Source: Progne subis subis | Taxonomy: Eukaryota; Chordata; Aves; Passeriformes; Hirundinidae | DNA: 64,000 nucleotides | Reading direction: 5' to 3' | Assembly (NCBI GenBank): GCA_022316685.1 | Contig: JAKJHU010001079.1 | Coordinates: 30,127-94,126 of the forward strand | Shown: piece by piece, positions 9,701-20,640 of the stretch | Numbering within the stretch: the first letter of the stretch is position 1 | Layout of the letters: the number at the start of each line of letters is the position of its first letter | Notes under the pieces: generated by a model | The model's database searches: none | What the model was told of the DNA's origin: nothing | What the model saw: the letters and a program-made list of their open reading frames with translations, nothing else | Made by a program: the position numbers and the translations under genes

Positions 9701-10342
9701 GGCTGCTTGCTGGAGCTTAAATTCCCCGCATTCAGGTGGCTTTAGAGCCTTTTTTGCCCTCTGCAAAGCTCTGAGCCAAGCGCAGGAAAAGATGGAGTCT
9801 TCAAGGTTGCATGCTTCGTGTTTATTAGTTCTTATCTTACAATTTTCTCAGTGTCTTGCAAGATGTTTGCCGCGGCTCGGACATCTGGTGACTCCCCCCG
9901 TCCCAGGGCTGTCCTTATCTTTTATACTAATTGCTACGTATTCGATATTTACTATTTATTACTAATGTCTATGACTATTACTAAAAAGGTCATCTTTACT
10001 TTGATCCAATCCTCATAAACTACTTTGTGCCAACGTCACTGCAGAAATGGAGTGAGGGAACAAGAAAGAAGAAGAAGGAGGCAATGCCCCAAATTCTCCA
10101 TCTTGTCCCCATTCACTTTAATACAAGAAACCCAAAACCACTATTTTTCTCCTCCTGTGATATACTAAACTACAATCTTTCACACTCTTGTGGCCTGCAA
10201 TGCTTCCTGCAGTGCAAGAAACCTCTCCCATAGACTGAAATCAAATCCAGTGTCTCTCTGAGCTCTGGGCTGTGGTCCCAGAACCCCCTGCCCAGGTCTC
10301 TGACCCTCCAGGGCAACCAAAGGAATGCCCTGGACTCGAACT
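9635..10342 (-). repeat. ERV2 5' LTR
   Basis: This matches the 3' LTR through TATAAA (plus 9921-9926), AATAAA (plus 9821-9826) and the U3 end. The outermost bases have decayed: ACTCGAACT where the other copy has ACTCCAACA. Scattered substitutions and one 2-base indel separate the copies, so the insertion is not recent. Confidence 0.85.
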
Positions 10343-11454
10343 CCAACTCCAATTGTGTTATATATAATTATTATTATTAATTTTTTATTATTATTGTAAT
10401 ACCACTTGCAGAAATGAACCTGAACTCAACATTAAAACCTTCTTCTGTCTCTCCATGTGGGAGCATTCCAAAAACAATTGTCCCTTCTCTTGGCACTGTT
10501 TCCAATGTGTTGTTAACAAAATTCACCCTCGTCTACCCAAATCCACAAGTCCTTTTCTTTTTCCATATGCAATATTTGGATCCATATTAATACATCCACT
10601 CTTTCAGCTTCTTTTAACCGACTGCCCCACTGCTTGATGCTCAGACCTCTGCCCACTCCAGAGCCAGAGAGCTCTAGGGAAGGGCTTTCCATGCAGGAAT
10701 TTTGTATGGCACTGATTGCTCACATTTACATTTAAACAGTGACATTTTGGTGTGATGTATGCCAGTGTGGTTTTACCAGTGGGCAGGGTCAGCACTACAG
10801 ACCCCACCTGAAGGAATCAGTGTCATTTACTACAGCTCAAAGCAGCAAAGGAGCACAAAAGGAGCAGCTCAGCAATGCACCCAACCATGACTACCAAAGA
10901 TTGCCTGCAGGGATTGAGAAAGATCCATCACCAGTTCCCCTCAGACTTTCCCATCACCCACATCCGCACATCAGCTGGGGGAAGTTGTCCCAGCCAAGGA
11001 CTGGAGAGCTGCTCCCGGACACTGGGAATTGCTGCAGGTGCCTCCAGCCACAGGTGAGGCTCCAACCTGGCTGGGAGAGGGCCCAGCTCTGATAGTGCTG
11101 AATAAACCAACTGACAGCACTTCTAGTGCAGGAACAGCTGGTTTCCTCCTCCTCTTGGGTCCCTCCCAAAGCCTGGCCAGGGCCCAAGGAGGAGCCAAGG
11201 GAGGTGACTTTGATCCTAAAGCACCAAACAAAGCCAGATGTCAGATTTCATGGCCTTGTCCAGCTTCTAAACACAGAAAGGTCAATACCTGTTTCACTAA
11301 TGAGTGGATACATCTCTGACAGTGCTAATGACCATGCATATTTCACTAATGAGCAGATACAAAGATAACCTTTGTTTGGAAGGTTGATGCAGAGGTCACC
11401 TTTGGCTCAGGGCCTGCTGTTCAGGCCTCACTCAGGCCTCTTGTCCAGGCCTGG
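10343..11454 (+). other. no gene recognised; AT-rich then GC-rich flank
   Basis: The stretch starts with a short (TTA)n tract (10362-10397), then carries non-repetitive-looking sequence. I see no open frame with a recognisable domain. It does not continue the ERV1 pol gene interrupted at 4508. Confidence 0.4.
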
Positions 11455-11550
11455 CATGAGCAGGGACATCTTTCACCACATCAGGTTGTTCAGAGCCCTG
11501 TCCCAGCTGGACTTGAATGTTCCCAGGGATGGGACATTGACCACCTGCAG
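11455..11550 (-). mobile_element. CR1 LINE 3' fragment
   Basis: The plus strand matches the familiar antisense form of the avian CR1 3' end (GAGCAGGGACATCTTTCACC, then the Gln/Leu-coding block read in reverse, then CAGGGATGGGACATTGACC). Only about 100 bases remain. Confidence 0.75.
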
Positions 11551-11569
11551 CCCCCCACATCCCCCCTGG

Positions 11570-13120
11570 CCACAGAACCTGGCTGCAGAAATGGGTCCTT
11601 GGGGTGCTTTCCAAGGAACCTTCAAGGGATGAGGGATCCAAAGCCAGCAGTGGGCTCAGTGCAGTGTCCATGGCCACAGCCCCTTGCCATGGCCCAGGGC
11701 AGGTTGGGATGATGATCCACCCTCATTCCTGGCCCAGGGCAGGGCTGCAGGGCCCTTCCCCACAGCCTGTCTGCACACAAGCACTTCCAGGGCTCTCTGC
11801 ATTTCCCTTCCCCTCACTCCTGGCTCACTCACACACCTCCCAACAACCCACCTGGAGCTTTGAGCTGCAAGGAGTTCAAGGCTTGTCTGTCCTTCAGGAG
11901 CTGGTCTAATTCTGCCTTCAGCCAACTCTGGATTTGTGTTTATTGGAGAACTTCCTGTGTGTCTAGAACATTCCTTGCATGGTTCTGCCTTGGGGAAGGG
12001 GAAGCTCCGTGGTGGCACCTTGGGCTTGGCACACACTTGAGGAGATTGCCTGGAATTTAGGAGTTTTAGATTGCTAAAAAAGGAAGAAATACACTCTTTG
12101 CTTGAGTGCATCCAGTTCTCTGAGCAAAGCAGGTCCCAGGTGAGTGAGGGGAGACAGGAGGGGGTTGGGGAATGTGGAGCAAGGTTGTCCACACTGGGTA
12201 AGACCTCAAGGCACAGCTCCTCTGACCAGGCCAGACCTCCTTAGGAGAGACCCTGGATCAGTATCCGTCACTGAATGCTGTAAACACTTCTGCTTTAAAG
12301 AGAAAAATTTACCCATGAAAATAGAAATGTGGGTTTATTGGAAGTTCTTTGAAATATTTCACCCTAACTCTAGGAAAAAAGACTTCCTAATGAACTGCAC
12401 CAGATCAGAGGGAAATCAAGGCACGGCCATGGTTTGTCAGGACTTGCTTGATTCTAATGAGTCCTGTGGTGCATTTGGTGTTGAGCCCTGGAAGCTCAGG
12501 GCCTGAGAGGAGATTGCACTAACATTTCTAGGAGTCAAGGTCAGAGGAAACACCCAAAGTGTCTTGAAACATCAATGGGTTCCACTGAGGTCCATCCCCA
12601 ACACAGGCTCCTCATGGACTCTGTGGAGGAGAGAATTAGAGGCCAGGATTGCACAAAAACCTCTCAGAGACTTCGTGTGGGAAGGAAATTCCAAAGTAGC
12701 TTACACACCTTGAGTATCTTAAAGCATTAATGAGCCCCACTGAGTGTCAATGCAAAGCTCTCAAGGGACTAATTACAGAAGATAATTGGAGGCCATGATT
12801 GCACAAACCTCTCAAAGACTCCCAGGAAAAAGCAAAACCAAAACCCAAAGTCCTTTGAATGCTCCTCCTGGCAGCATTCAGGAGCCCCCCAGGGCCATTG
12901 CTGACTCCCCAGGGACTCCTTCCAGCACATCCTTGAGGCCACTGGCATGTGAGGGGGATGCTGAGGGCAGCACAAGGGGCTGACAGTGCCCAGCCTTGCT
13001 GGGGCTGTGCCAGGAGGCCCCAGGGCCTCAGGACAAGGTGTCTCCTCACAGCCCTTGGTGGCACAGAGGCTGCTGTGCCCCAGGACACCAGGACTTGGCT
13101 TCTCCCAGGCACTGCCAGCC
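11570..13120 (+). repeat. segmental duplication copy A1 (partner 25790-27530)
   Basis: Long stretches match 25790-27530 in the same order and orientation. These include the block from GGCTGCAGAAATGGGTCCTT to the Trp-rich 11750 region, the 11960-12330 block, and the 12780-13090 block around CCTTTGAATGCTCCTCCTGG. The offset is about 14.2-14.4 kb. No protein domain is recognisable in its frames. Confidence 0.85.
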
Positions 13121-13993
13121 CTGCCAGGGCCCTTGGCCATGTCCAGCACAGCTTGTCCTGCCCTGTCCCACAGCTGCTGCACACTCCCATCTCGCTGCCC
13201 CCCTGGCTCTGCCCTGCCATGGCCAGCCCTGCCCTGACCTCTGCCCAGGGCATGTCTGACAACCCCCATCCAATGGGCTGGGGGTGGGAAAGTGTTCCTG
13301 AGGGCACAGGGAGGGGACAGCTGGGCTGGACTGACCCAAGGGAGCTCCCATTCCTTGTGACATCATGGTCAGCAATAAACTGAGGGAAAGGAAGAGTGAT
13401 GGGGGTGGCGGTGAGGGCTGTGGATGTCTTTTCTTATTGAGACATTTCTCATACCAAGCACAAAGTACATGTACTGCATCCTTTCCTGCCAGGAGGTGGC
13501 TGGACATTGTCTGCTGATGGGAAGTAGAGAATTGATCTCAGTTGTTATTTCTGTCCTTACACATGTGGCCTTTGCTTTTTGAGGCCCTTGCTGAGGAGGA
13601 TGGTCACAGCAGGGACATGAGGCAGGACAGTGACCAAACTGCCCGAGCACTCCGGCCTCGCACCCACAGAAGGGCTTGGAAGGGGAGTGTGGAGCTGGGA
13701 AGAGCAGATGTGGAAAGAGCCAGGGCCATTGTCCCTGTCTGTGCTGGCTCTGCTGCGAGCCTCTTTCCTTCCCATCTGCAAAAGATCATTATGTTATTCA
13801 GATGCATAGGGAACAAAGCTTTTGAAAGTCATTGAGATACTGAATAATGGCAGATACTCATGTAGAAATGCTGTGAGTAGTGATATTTGTTTGTGGAAAT
13901 CAAAACAGTAGGAATGTATTAAAAAAATGCAGAAATGGAAAAAAGGACACCAAGTCTGAGATTGAAATAAGCTATATTCAGAAGGTTCTGCAG
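13121..13993 (+). other. no gene recognised
   Basis: This is the interval between duplication copy A1 and the OR fragment. It is GC-rich to about 13380 and mixed after that. Frames here lack known motifs. I see no RNA gene. Confidence 0.4.
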
Positions 13994-14242
13994 AAGAAAA
14001 GAGGCAGGTTTTTGCTTCTGAAATCCAGCCAGCAGTTTCCTCATGGACTCCATGAGTCCCTTATTCCTCAGGCTGGAGATGAGGGGGTTCAGGGCTGGAG
14101 GCACCAGTGAGTACAGAACTGACAGGGCCTGATCCAGGGATGGGGAGGAGATGGAGGGGGGCTTCAGGCGGGCAAATTAACCACTGCTGACAAACAAGGA
14201 CACCACAGCCAGGCGAGGGAGGCATGTGGAAAAGACTTTGTG
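13994..14242 (-). pseudogene. olfactory receptor fragment (TM6 to C-terminus)
   Basis: Read on the minus strand this gives the KVFSTCLPRLAVVSLF block of TM6, then the TM7 signature PALNPLISSLRN, then a short basic tail. An in-frame TAA lies just after the TM6 block. The first five membrane segments are missing, because upstream of 14242 the similarity ends. The closest relative in the window is the OR pseudogene at 30698-31628 on the other strand. Avian OR14-like (gamma-c) receptors share these motifs; the subfamily is inferred. Confidence 0.8.
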
Positions 14243-15890
14243 TCCTAGGAGGCCCCACTTTGCCCAAGTAGAGCCTTGCATCCATGAGATTCCCTGTTGT
14301 CACAATGCTCTGCTGGGTTCCGTGGGGCTGTGCTGTGTCACAGTGGACACTGAGCTCCACGTGCCCTGGCACTCTCCAAGTGGCACCTGGCTTCCATGAG
14401 GCCCAGCTGTGTTGATGCCTTCAGGAACCCAGAAAGAAAGTAACAGCCTTGGAGATAATATTATAGAGGAGGTAATAGAAAGGCTGATCTTTATTGGAGG
14501 CCTCCAAGGGGCAGATATGGAAAATGTCCACAAAACACCCAGACCCCAAATGGTGAATACAGTTCTATAAATTTAGCAGATTAGCATATTTGACAAAAAT
14601 CACCAGTTAGGAGCACAGGTGGTGAGGCATGACAAAGTTCCTTGCAAGAGTCACTCTGTCCCTGACTGGACACTTCGGGCACAGCAAGGAAGGAAAGCAA
14701 CAACACAACCAAACAAAATCCAGACAATCAAACCAGAAAGGAACCGAGGACTGTCCCTGTGTGTGTGACAAGAGGACAGTGAGGGCAAGGATAAAAGGAA
14801 CACGGCCTAAAAGTGTCACAGAGCTCCAACTTAACAGGACTTATACCCAAACCTGAACTTACACCTTCAACCTCACAATTTAGCAAAAGAACAGCACTTG
14901 ACAGTATTTATATGAACTTATAAACTATGACTTAACCATTCACAGAGGAATAGTATTTAACTTTGCTTGTAACTTCTATTAAACCTGGAGTTATGGTAAG
15001 GCACTTCACAAAGCACTGGCTCAGAAAATTCTAAACCCTACAACTTCAATTTTCCAGATTTTGAGAAGAGGAAGTCAGGAGAAGGGAGAGAGATCCACAA
15101 GTCAGGGCCTTGGATCCAGCGCCATCTCAGCTGCTGTGAGCTCTGGGACCGTGGGACGTGTCAGTGTCACAGCCTCACCTGCTCTGGCCCCTCTCACAGA
15201 TGGGATTTTCAGGGTGCCAGGGGCTTGGCAGCCACTTTGGGGCTGGACCAGAGGCTGCAGTGGCTGGGGCTGGGGCAGTGACCATCCCAAAACCACCTCA
15301 GAAACCTGGGATGCACCAAAATCCCTTCAAGAACACGGAATACCCAGAAACTCACTCAAGAAGGGGTTCCCCCTCCCTTCATCATCCCAAACCTTTGACT
15401 GTCTCATTCCAGACTTCACCACACCCTCCCAATCCCCACCCAAACCCATCCCAGCTCTCATGGACATCAAGACCCCCTTCCCAAGCCCTATTTCTCCCAT
15501 CCCACTCCTCCCAATCCCCATCCCACCCATCCTGCCCCACCCAATGCTCACCTCACCCCTCCTGATCTGCATCCCACTTTGCCCAACCCCTTTCAAACCC
15601 CATTCCACACTGAGGGGCTGAGGAATTAAATAATTTTGGGGTGGGATTAAGTAGTTATCATTGGCAATGAGTGTTTTTGAGGTGACAGATCAAACGGTCT
15701 TGTCTCTTTGAGCGTTAAGAAATGGAGACAACTACATCAAATACCCCCAAATCCTCCCAAGTAACACTGAGAATCCCAGATTCTTTAGAAACACAAGGAA
15801 AAAGTGAGGATTAAGATGCTTTTGATGTATTTGTTGATTTTCAGCCCAATTTTGCTGGTTTTAAAGGGATGAAGATAGATCAAAAGAATA
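14243..15890 (+). other. no gene recognised between OR fragment and ZNF
   Basis: This is mixed sequence. 15360-15610 is a C-rich, G-poor tract in which CCCATCC/CCCAATCC-like words recur. I see no domain in any frame and no LTR ends. Confidence 0.4.
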
Positions 15891-15929
15891 TTAGGGACAA
15901 CCAAACAAGAGGACCACCAGCCCAGTGTC

Positions 15930-17176
15930 TTCCCAATGTGGGTCCCCTGATGGGGGATGGAGTTGGAGCAGTGCAGGAAGCTTTTCCCACAGTCGGGACA
16001 CTCGCAGGGCTTCCCTTACCAGTGCCTCCGTTGGTGTTTGGTCAAGTGAGAGCTGTCTGAGAAGTTCTTCCCACACCGGGGACACTCGTAGGGCCTCTCC
16101 CCAGTGTGGATGCGCCGGTGCCTGATGAGGTGGGAGTTGTGGTTGAAGCCCTTCCTGCAGTCGGGGCAGTGGAAGGGCCTCTTCTCTGTGTGAATCTGCT
16201 GGTGCTTGAGGATATCTGAGCTGGTTTGAAATCTCTTCTGACACTTGGGACACTCGTAGGGTCTCTCCCCAGTGTGGATCATTTTGTGGATGATCAGCAG
16301 GGACCTCTGGTTGAAGGTCTTCCTGCATTCCCCACACTTGTATGGCCTTTATTCAGCGTGGATCCTCTGGTGGCAGATCAGGCTGGAGCTCCGGCGGAAG
16401 CTCATCCCACATTCCCCACACTCGTAGGGCCTCCCCCTGGTGTGGATGCGCTGGTGCCTGATGAGGTGGGAGTTACGGTTGAAGCCTTTCCTGCAGTCGG
16501 GGCAGCGGAAGGGCCTCTCCTCTGTGTGAATCCGCTGGTGCTGGAGGAGATTAGAGCTCGTCTGAAATCTCTTCTGACACTTGGGACACCCATAGGGCCT
16601 CTCCCCGGTGTGGATCCGCTGGTGTCTGATCAGGAGGGAGCTGTAGCTGAAGCTCTTCCCACACTCCAAGCACTTGTGGGGCTTCTCCCCATCATGAAGC
16701 TGCTCATGGACCACCAGCTCCGAGCCCTGGCTGAAGCTCTGACCACCCTCCTGGCACGGGCTGGGTCTTTCCTTCTCAGAGCACCCTGGAATATGCTTGA
16801 AGCCCCTTCTCCCACAAGATCTCTTTATCTTTTCTGCCCCATTGGATTCCTGCGCCGTGGAGCTGCTCAAAATGGCCTCTTCCACAAGGTTCTGCCACGG
16901 CGATTTGTGCTCCCTGTTCTCCATTCTCAGCTCCTTTTCTAGGGGTGGAAAGATAAGGACAGGATGGGATTTGCCTCCGTGACACAAGGAAGGGGAAGGA
17001 GATTCCCCCAGTGCATCCCCAGCAGGACGGTGTCTGCAGCGGGGTTGTCCTGCAGCCAGGGGCCATGCTGGGCTGGGAGATGGAGCAGGAGGGAGGGGGA
17101 AAGGGGCACTGACTTCCTCCTCACCTGCCTGGCTGTCCTGGGGCATCTTCCTCTTCCTCACAGCCTTCTCCTCCAT
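15930..17176 (-). pseudogene. C2H2 zinc-finger gene, two coding exons, two in-frame stops
   Basis: Exon 1 starts at ATG 17176 (Met-Glu-Glu-Lys-Ala-Val-Arg-Lys) and ends at 17125 before GTGAGG. A 186-base intron follows, and exon 2 begins at 16938 after a pyrimidine-rich tract and AG. The joint keeps phase. Exon 2 encodes an acidic spacer, one degenerate finger, and four good C-x2-C-x12-H-x3-H fingers. TAA at 16351-16349 replaces the linker Glu, and four more fingers follow. A second TAA at 16018-16016, again in a linker, precedes a degenerate last finger. Intact members would bind DNA in the nucleus, often repressing retroelements or genes. With the first stop only about half the array remains. 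Confidence 0.85.
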
Positions 17177-17960
17177 CTGTCCAAGGTTTGGGAATTGGAA
17201 ATCCTGGTTTGGGGAAAAGCAAGGGATGAGTATGATGAGTTTGAATGTCTCTCTGCCCAAGTCCATTTCTACAAGTCACCAGACATCTGGAGACCCTAAT
17301 AGTCTATCAAACACCAAGATCATCCCTGAAAATTCCTATGTGGAGTTGCCTGTCTCTGGTCTCCCTGCCCTCCCCAGGCTGCTGGGAATCCCAGGAATCT
17401 GAAAAGCTCCCCCCTTTTCCATTTTCCATTTATGAATGCTGGAGGTTTTGGGGCTTCATGGTCCCTTCTCCCTTGATTCTCTGCTTTGGGGTACAGGGGC
17501 TCCAAGGAGCACCCCCCCTGCCCCTCTCCAAGCTGTTGAAGGTCCTGCGAATTGCAGCGCTCCCCCTGTCTCTGCGGTCCTGGGGGACACAGGGCTCTAC
17601 TCCTCCAGGCTGCCTCTGCCAGAAGCCACCACTGGGACCCCCCTATGTCCCCCCAAGTGGCATTTTCCACCCAGCTCTGGAGTTCTTACTTCTACAAACA
17701 TCCCCAACAAAAAAAAAAACCAACCCAGGGACTACTCAGGATATCTGAGCCAAGCTCCCTGTCTTGGGCAGGTAAGACAGGTGTCTGCTACAGAAGGCAG
17801 GAGGCTCCCTTGAAATGGAAAATACAAACCCCCTCTATTTGAATTATAATTTTGAAATTAACGGGCTCTCAAGCAAAGATATGGCAATAGGAATATCAGT
17901 TCTTCAGTAGGAAAATTAAACTAAAAATGCAGTAGTAAAAAAACCCACCACGAAAAAAGC
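17177..17960 (+). other. upstream region of the ZNF pseudogene; no gene recognised
   Basis: This lies 5' of the ZNF ATG on the minus strand, so it would include 5' UTR and promoter. It is only moderately GC-rich and not CpG-dense. A short A run (17708-17720) is present. I see no further exon with confidence. Confidence 0.35.
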
Positions 17961-18480
17961 CCAAAAAATAAGACTCAGAATCCAACCTGACACCCGGGTA
18001 GTCAAGGTGTTGCTGGCAGTGCAATCAAATTGTGGCAGCAGTCCTCCTGGAGTGACAGATATGGTTTTGCTGAAGCAATGATCTTGTAGAAGAGGGTAGT
18101 TTAGCTCTGAAGGTCCAGTGGTGGTGCAGATGGGTCTGGTCTTCCTCTGGGAATCCAGTGGAAACTGGCTGCTCCTGGTGCTTTAAATCTCAGATTATAT
18201 CCAGGTCGGGAATGCTTGGCTCCTCCCTCTGGGTGGAGCATCTCACAATGGGATGATGTAATTTTATCAGTCATGCAGTGAGACTCAATGGCCCATTAAC
18301 AGAAGATATCTCCCTGGAGGGAGGATGGTCATGGAAGAGATAAAGAACACTGTCCCATTTGGTTTTAACAGCTGGGCCATTAAGAGAAGATCCCCCTCAG
18401 AGATATGAGGAATGAATGGGTCATGGAAGAGATAAACAACCTGCCCTCCTGGTTTTAACAGATGGTAATGGAATACATTT
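17961..18480 (+). repeat. LTR-like interspersed repeat with a tandem 85-90 bp duplication
   Basis: A unit starting near CATTAACAGAAGATATCTCC and ending TTTGGTTTTAACAG (about 18294-18373) is followed at once by a diverged second copy (about 18378-18464). The surrounding sequence looks like passerine LTR-type repeat, but I could not define TG/CA ends or a partner LTR. Confidence 0.4.
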
Positions 18481-18523
18481 TTTCAGTTTCATCTTGCATT
18501 GCAAGACAGGGCTTGATGCTCCT

Positions 18524-19870
18524 TGCCCAGGCTCTCTCCAGAACACGCCCAGGCCAATGCTCAGCAGAGAAAAGCCCCGTGAGCAGCCCCAGGGTGGCCG
18601 TGGGCAGGCTGGGGGCAAACAGCATCGCTGGGGCTCTGCAAGGTGCCTGGGGGAGATGGGAAGGAGCAGCAGAGCAGGGGCTGATCCATCCCTACTGTGC
18701 TGGACACCCCAGGGCAGCGTCCCAGAGCGTCCTCATGCACCTGCCAACAACATCCCCCCTCTGCAGCCCTGGCCTCTCCCCCAGCTCACACAGGTGCCGC
18801 ATCCTTGCAGGCACAGACACGGCAGCACTGGCTCAGGAGCCCCTGTGTGCACTGCCCAGAGCAGGCGTGAGCACCCCCATGGTGTTGGTGTGGGGAGATG
18901 AACCTGAGTGAGCACAAATGCCATCATAACCCCTTGGGGCCAGGAAGGGCTGGGGGCCAGCAGGGAAACGACGCAGGTTTGTGGTGGCCTCTGAAGTCAG
19001 ACAGAAAGTTTGTTCCCTTGACCTGTGAGTTTCCTGTGCCACTGCAGACGTTGTTGCTCAGAGGCAGGGCTGCCTGGCAGCCATCCCCAAACTGCCCTCA
19101 GCATTTCCTTTGCTTCACCCTGGCTTTCTTTTCTCTTCCTGCTACAGATTTCTTCCAATACCCCACCCCTGTTCCTTCCCCTGCAAACAGCCCATCCCTG
19201 GTTGCCCTTTCCACTCTGGCCTCACTCTCCACTTCAGTTCCTGACGTGGCACCATGGGAACGTCCCTTGGGGAGCAGGATCACCCTCCAAGTGCATTCGG
19301 AATTGTCCGCAGCCTCCGGCAGTGCCTCGTGCTGCTCCCTTGCCAGAGGCACCACAGGACAGAGGGGCACATCTGGGCTGCTGTGTCTGGCTGTGGGGCT
19401 CCCTGTTGTGGGCAAGGAGGAGGAGCTGCAGAGGCTCTGCAGGACTGACAGGATGGGCTTTGGGGCTGTGAGGAGAAGGTGACGCACCTGGGCTGCTGCA
19501 CCTTCTGAAGAGGAGGCCCAGGGCTCATTTCGCAAATGCTGCAAGGGTGGTTTCAGAGAGTCACAGAATCAGCAAGGTTGGAAAAGACCTTGGACATCAT
19601 CAAGCCCTAACCTTTGCCCTGACACTACCTTGTCTCCCCTGAGCCTCCTCTTCTTCAGGATAAACAACCCCAGGTCCCTCAGACGCTCCTCACAGGACTT
19701 TTGTTCCAGACCCCTCACCAGCCTTGTTGTCCTTCTCTGGACACACTCCAGCCCCTCCATGTCCTTCTTAAATTGGTGGGCCCAGAACTGGACACAGCGT
19801 TCAAGGTGTTGCCCAACCAGCACGGAGCACAGGAGAAGAATCACTGCCCTGCTCCCACTGGCCATGTTGT
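18524..19870 (+). repeat. segmental duplication copy X1 (partner 32174-33526)
   Basis: There is near-continuous similarity, with few indels, to 32174-33526 in the same orientation and an offset of about 13.65 kb. It includes the 5' part of an antisense CR1 in both copies. Similarity stops abruptly at about 19870/33526 inside the CR1. Confidence 0.9.
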
Positions 19871-20160
19871 TCCTGTTCGAGGCCAGGAGCCATTGGCTTT
19901 CTTGGCCACCTGGGCACACTGCTGGCTCATGTCCAGCCTGCTGTCCATCAGCACCTGCATGTCTTTTTCTGCCTGGCCACTGTCCAGCCACTCTATCCTC
20001 AGCCTTTTGCGCACTGCAGGACTGGTTGTGGCCAAAGTGCAGGACCTGGCACTTGGACTTGTTAAACCTCACATTATTGGATTTGGTCCCTGGATCCAGC
20101 CTATCCAGCACCCTGTGCAGAGCCTTCCTGCCCTCCAGCAGATCAACACCCCCAGCCAAT
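19558..20160 (-). mobile_element. CR1 LINE fragment (3' UTR and reverse transcriptase C-terminus)
   Basis: On the minus strand a broken-free frame of about 190 residues runs through CR1 ORF2 C-terminal sequence. It includes [13 protein letters not shown] and a block ending in [14 protein letters not shown]. The plus strand ends with the typical TCACAGAATCAGCAAGGTTGG. The copy is 5'-truncated, as most CR1 insertions are. Confidence 0.85.
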
Positions 20161-20162
20161 GG

Positions 20163-20640
20163 GTGTCACGTCAGGTCCATCAAGCCCTAGAGTGTCACAA
20201 AGTTCTCCATGATTTCATGAGACCTCCCAGTGTCACAATGCCCCTTTCATTGCATGGGACCCCTTGGTGTCACTAAGTCCCTTGGATCCTTTGGCCCTGC
20301 AGTGTCACAATGGTGCTTTCGTCCCCAATGGCTCTGCCGTGTCACAATGGATCCTTGGTTCTATGAGGTCTCGCAGGGCAGCAATGATCTCCTTGGTTCC
20401 ACAGTGTCAAAATGGCCTCTTGGTCCCAAGGGGCACCATGGTGTCAAACATGTTTCCTTCATTCCAAGAGTCCCTGAGGAGCCACCCTGGCTATTTGGGT
20501 ACATTGGGCCCTGCAGTTTCACAATGGCCCCATCATGACACCAGATCCTGCTCTGTCCCAATGCCCTGCATGTTTCCACTAGGCTCTGCAGTGTCACAGT
20601 GGCCTCTTGGTTCCATCAGGCCTCAGAGGAACACCATGAA
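20163..20640 (+). repeat. minisatellite, roughly 37-bp degenerate unit
   Basis: GTGTCAC or a close variant recurs at about 20163, 20192, 20230, 20267, 20302, 20339, 20404, 20442 and 20592. It is followed by AATGGCCCCTTGGTCCCATG-like text. The spacing is mostly 35-38 bases, so about ten units are present. It begins exactly where the CR1 copy ends. Confidence 0.7.

Larger units (their letters stand above)
4509..10342 (-). mobile_element. ERV2: minus-strand class II-like provirus with env, internally deleted
   Basis: Two direct LTR copies (4509-5209 and 9635-10342) flank 4.4 kb that carries gag, RT, RNase H, integrase and env remnants on the minus strand. A polypurine tract abuts the inner edge of the 3' LTR, and a TGG-starting primer-binding-site candidate abuts the 5' LTR. 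The RT/RNase H/integrase fragments resemble those of ERV3 (for example the shared FFHQNA stretch in the integrase zinc domain), so pol is alpha/betaretrovirus-like. The TM subunit has a C-x6-C-C motif of the covalently linked type. The two LTRs differ by several percent by eye, with small indels. The flanking bases at the two ends do not match, so no target duplication is visible. Confidence 0.85.

Noticed and set aside
10343..11454. Continuation of ERV1 env after ERV2.
   Set aside because: No frame shows Env motifs, and the sequence is AT-rich then host-like.
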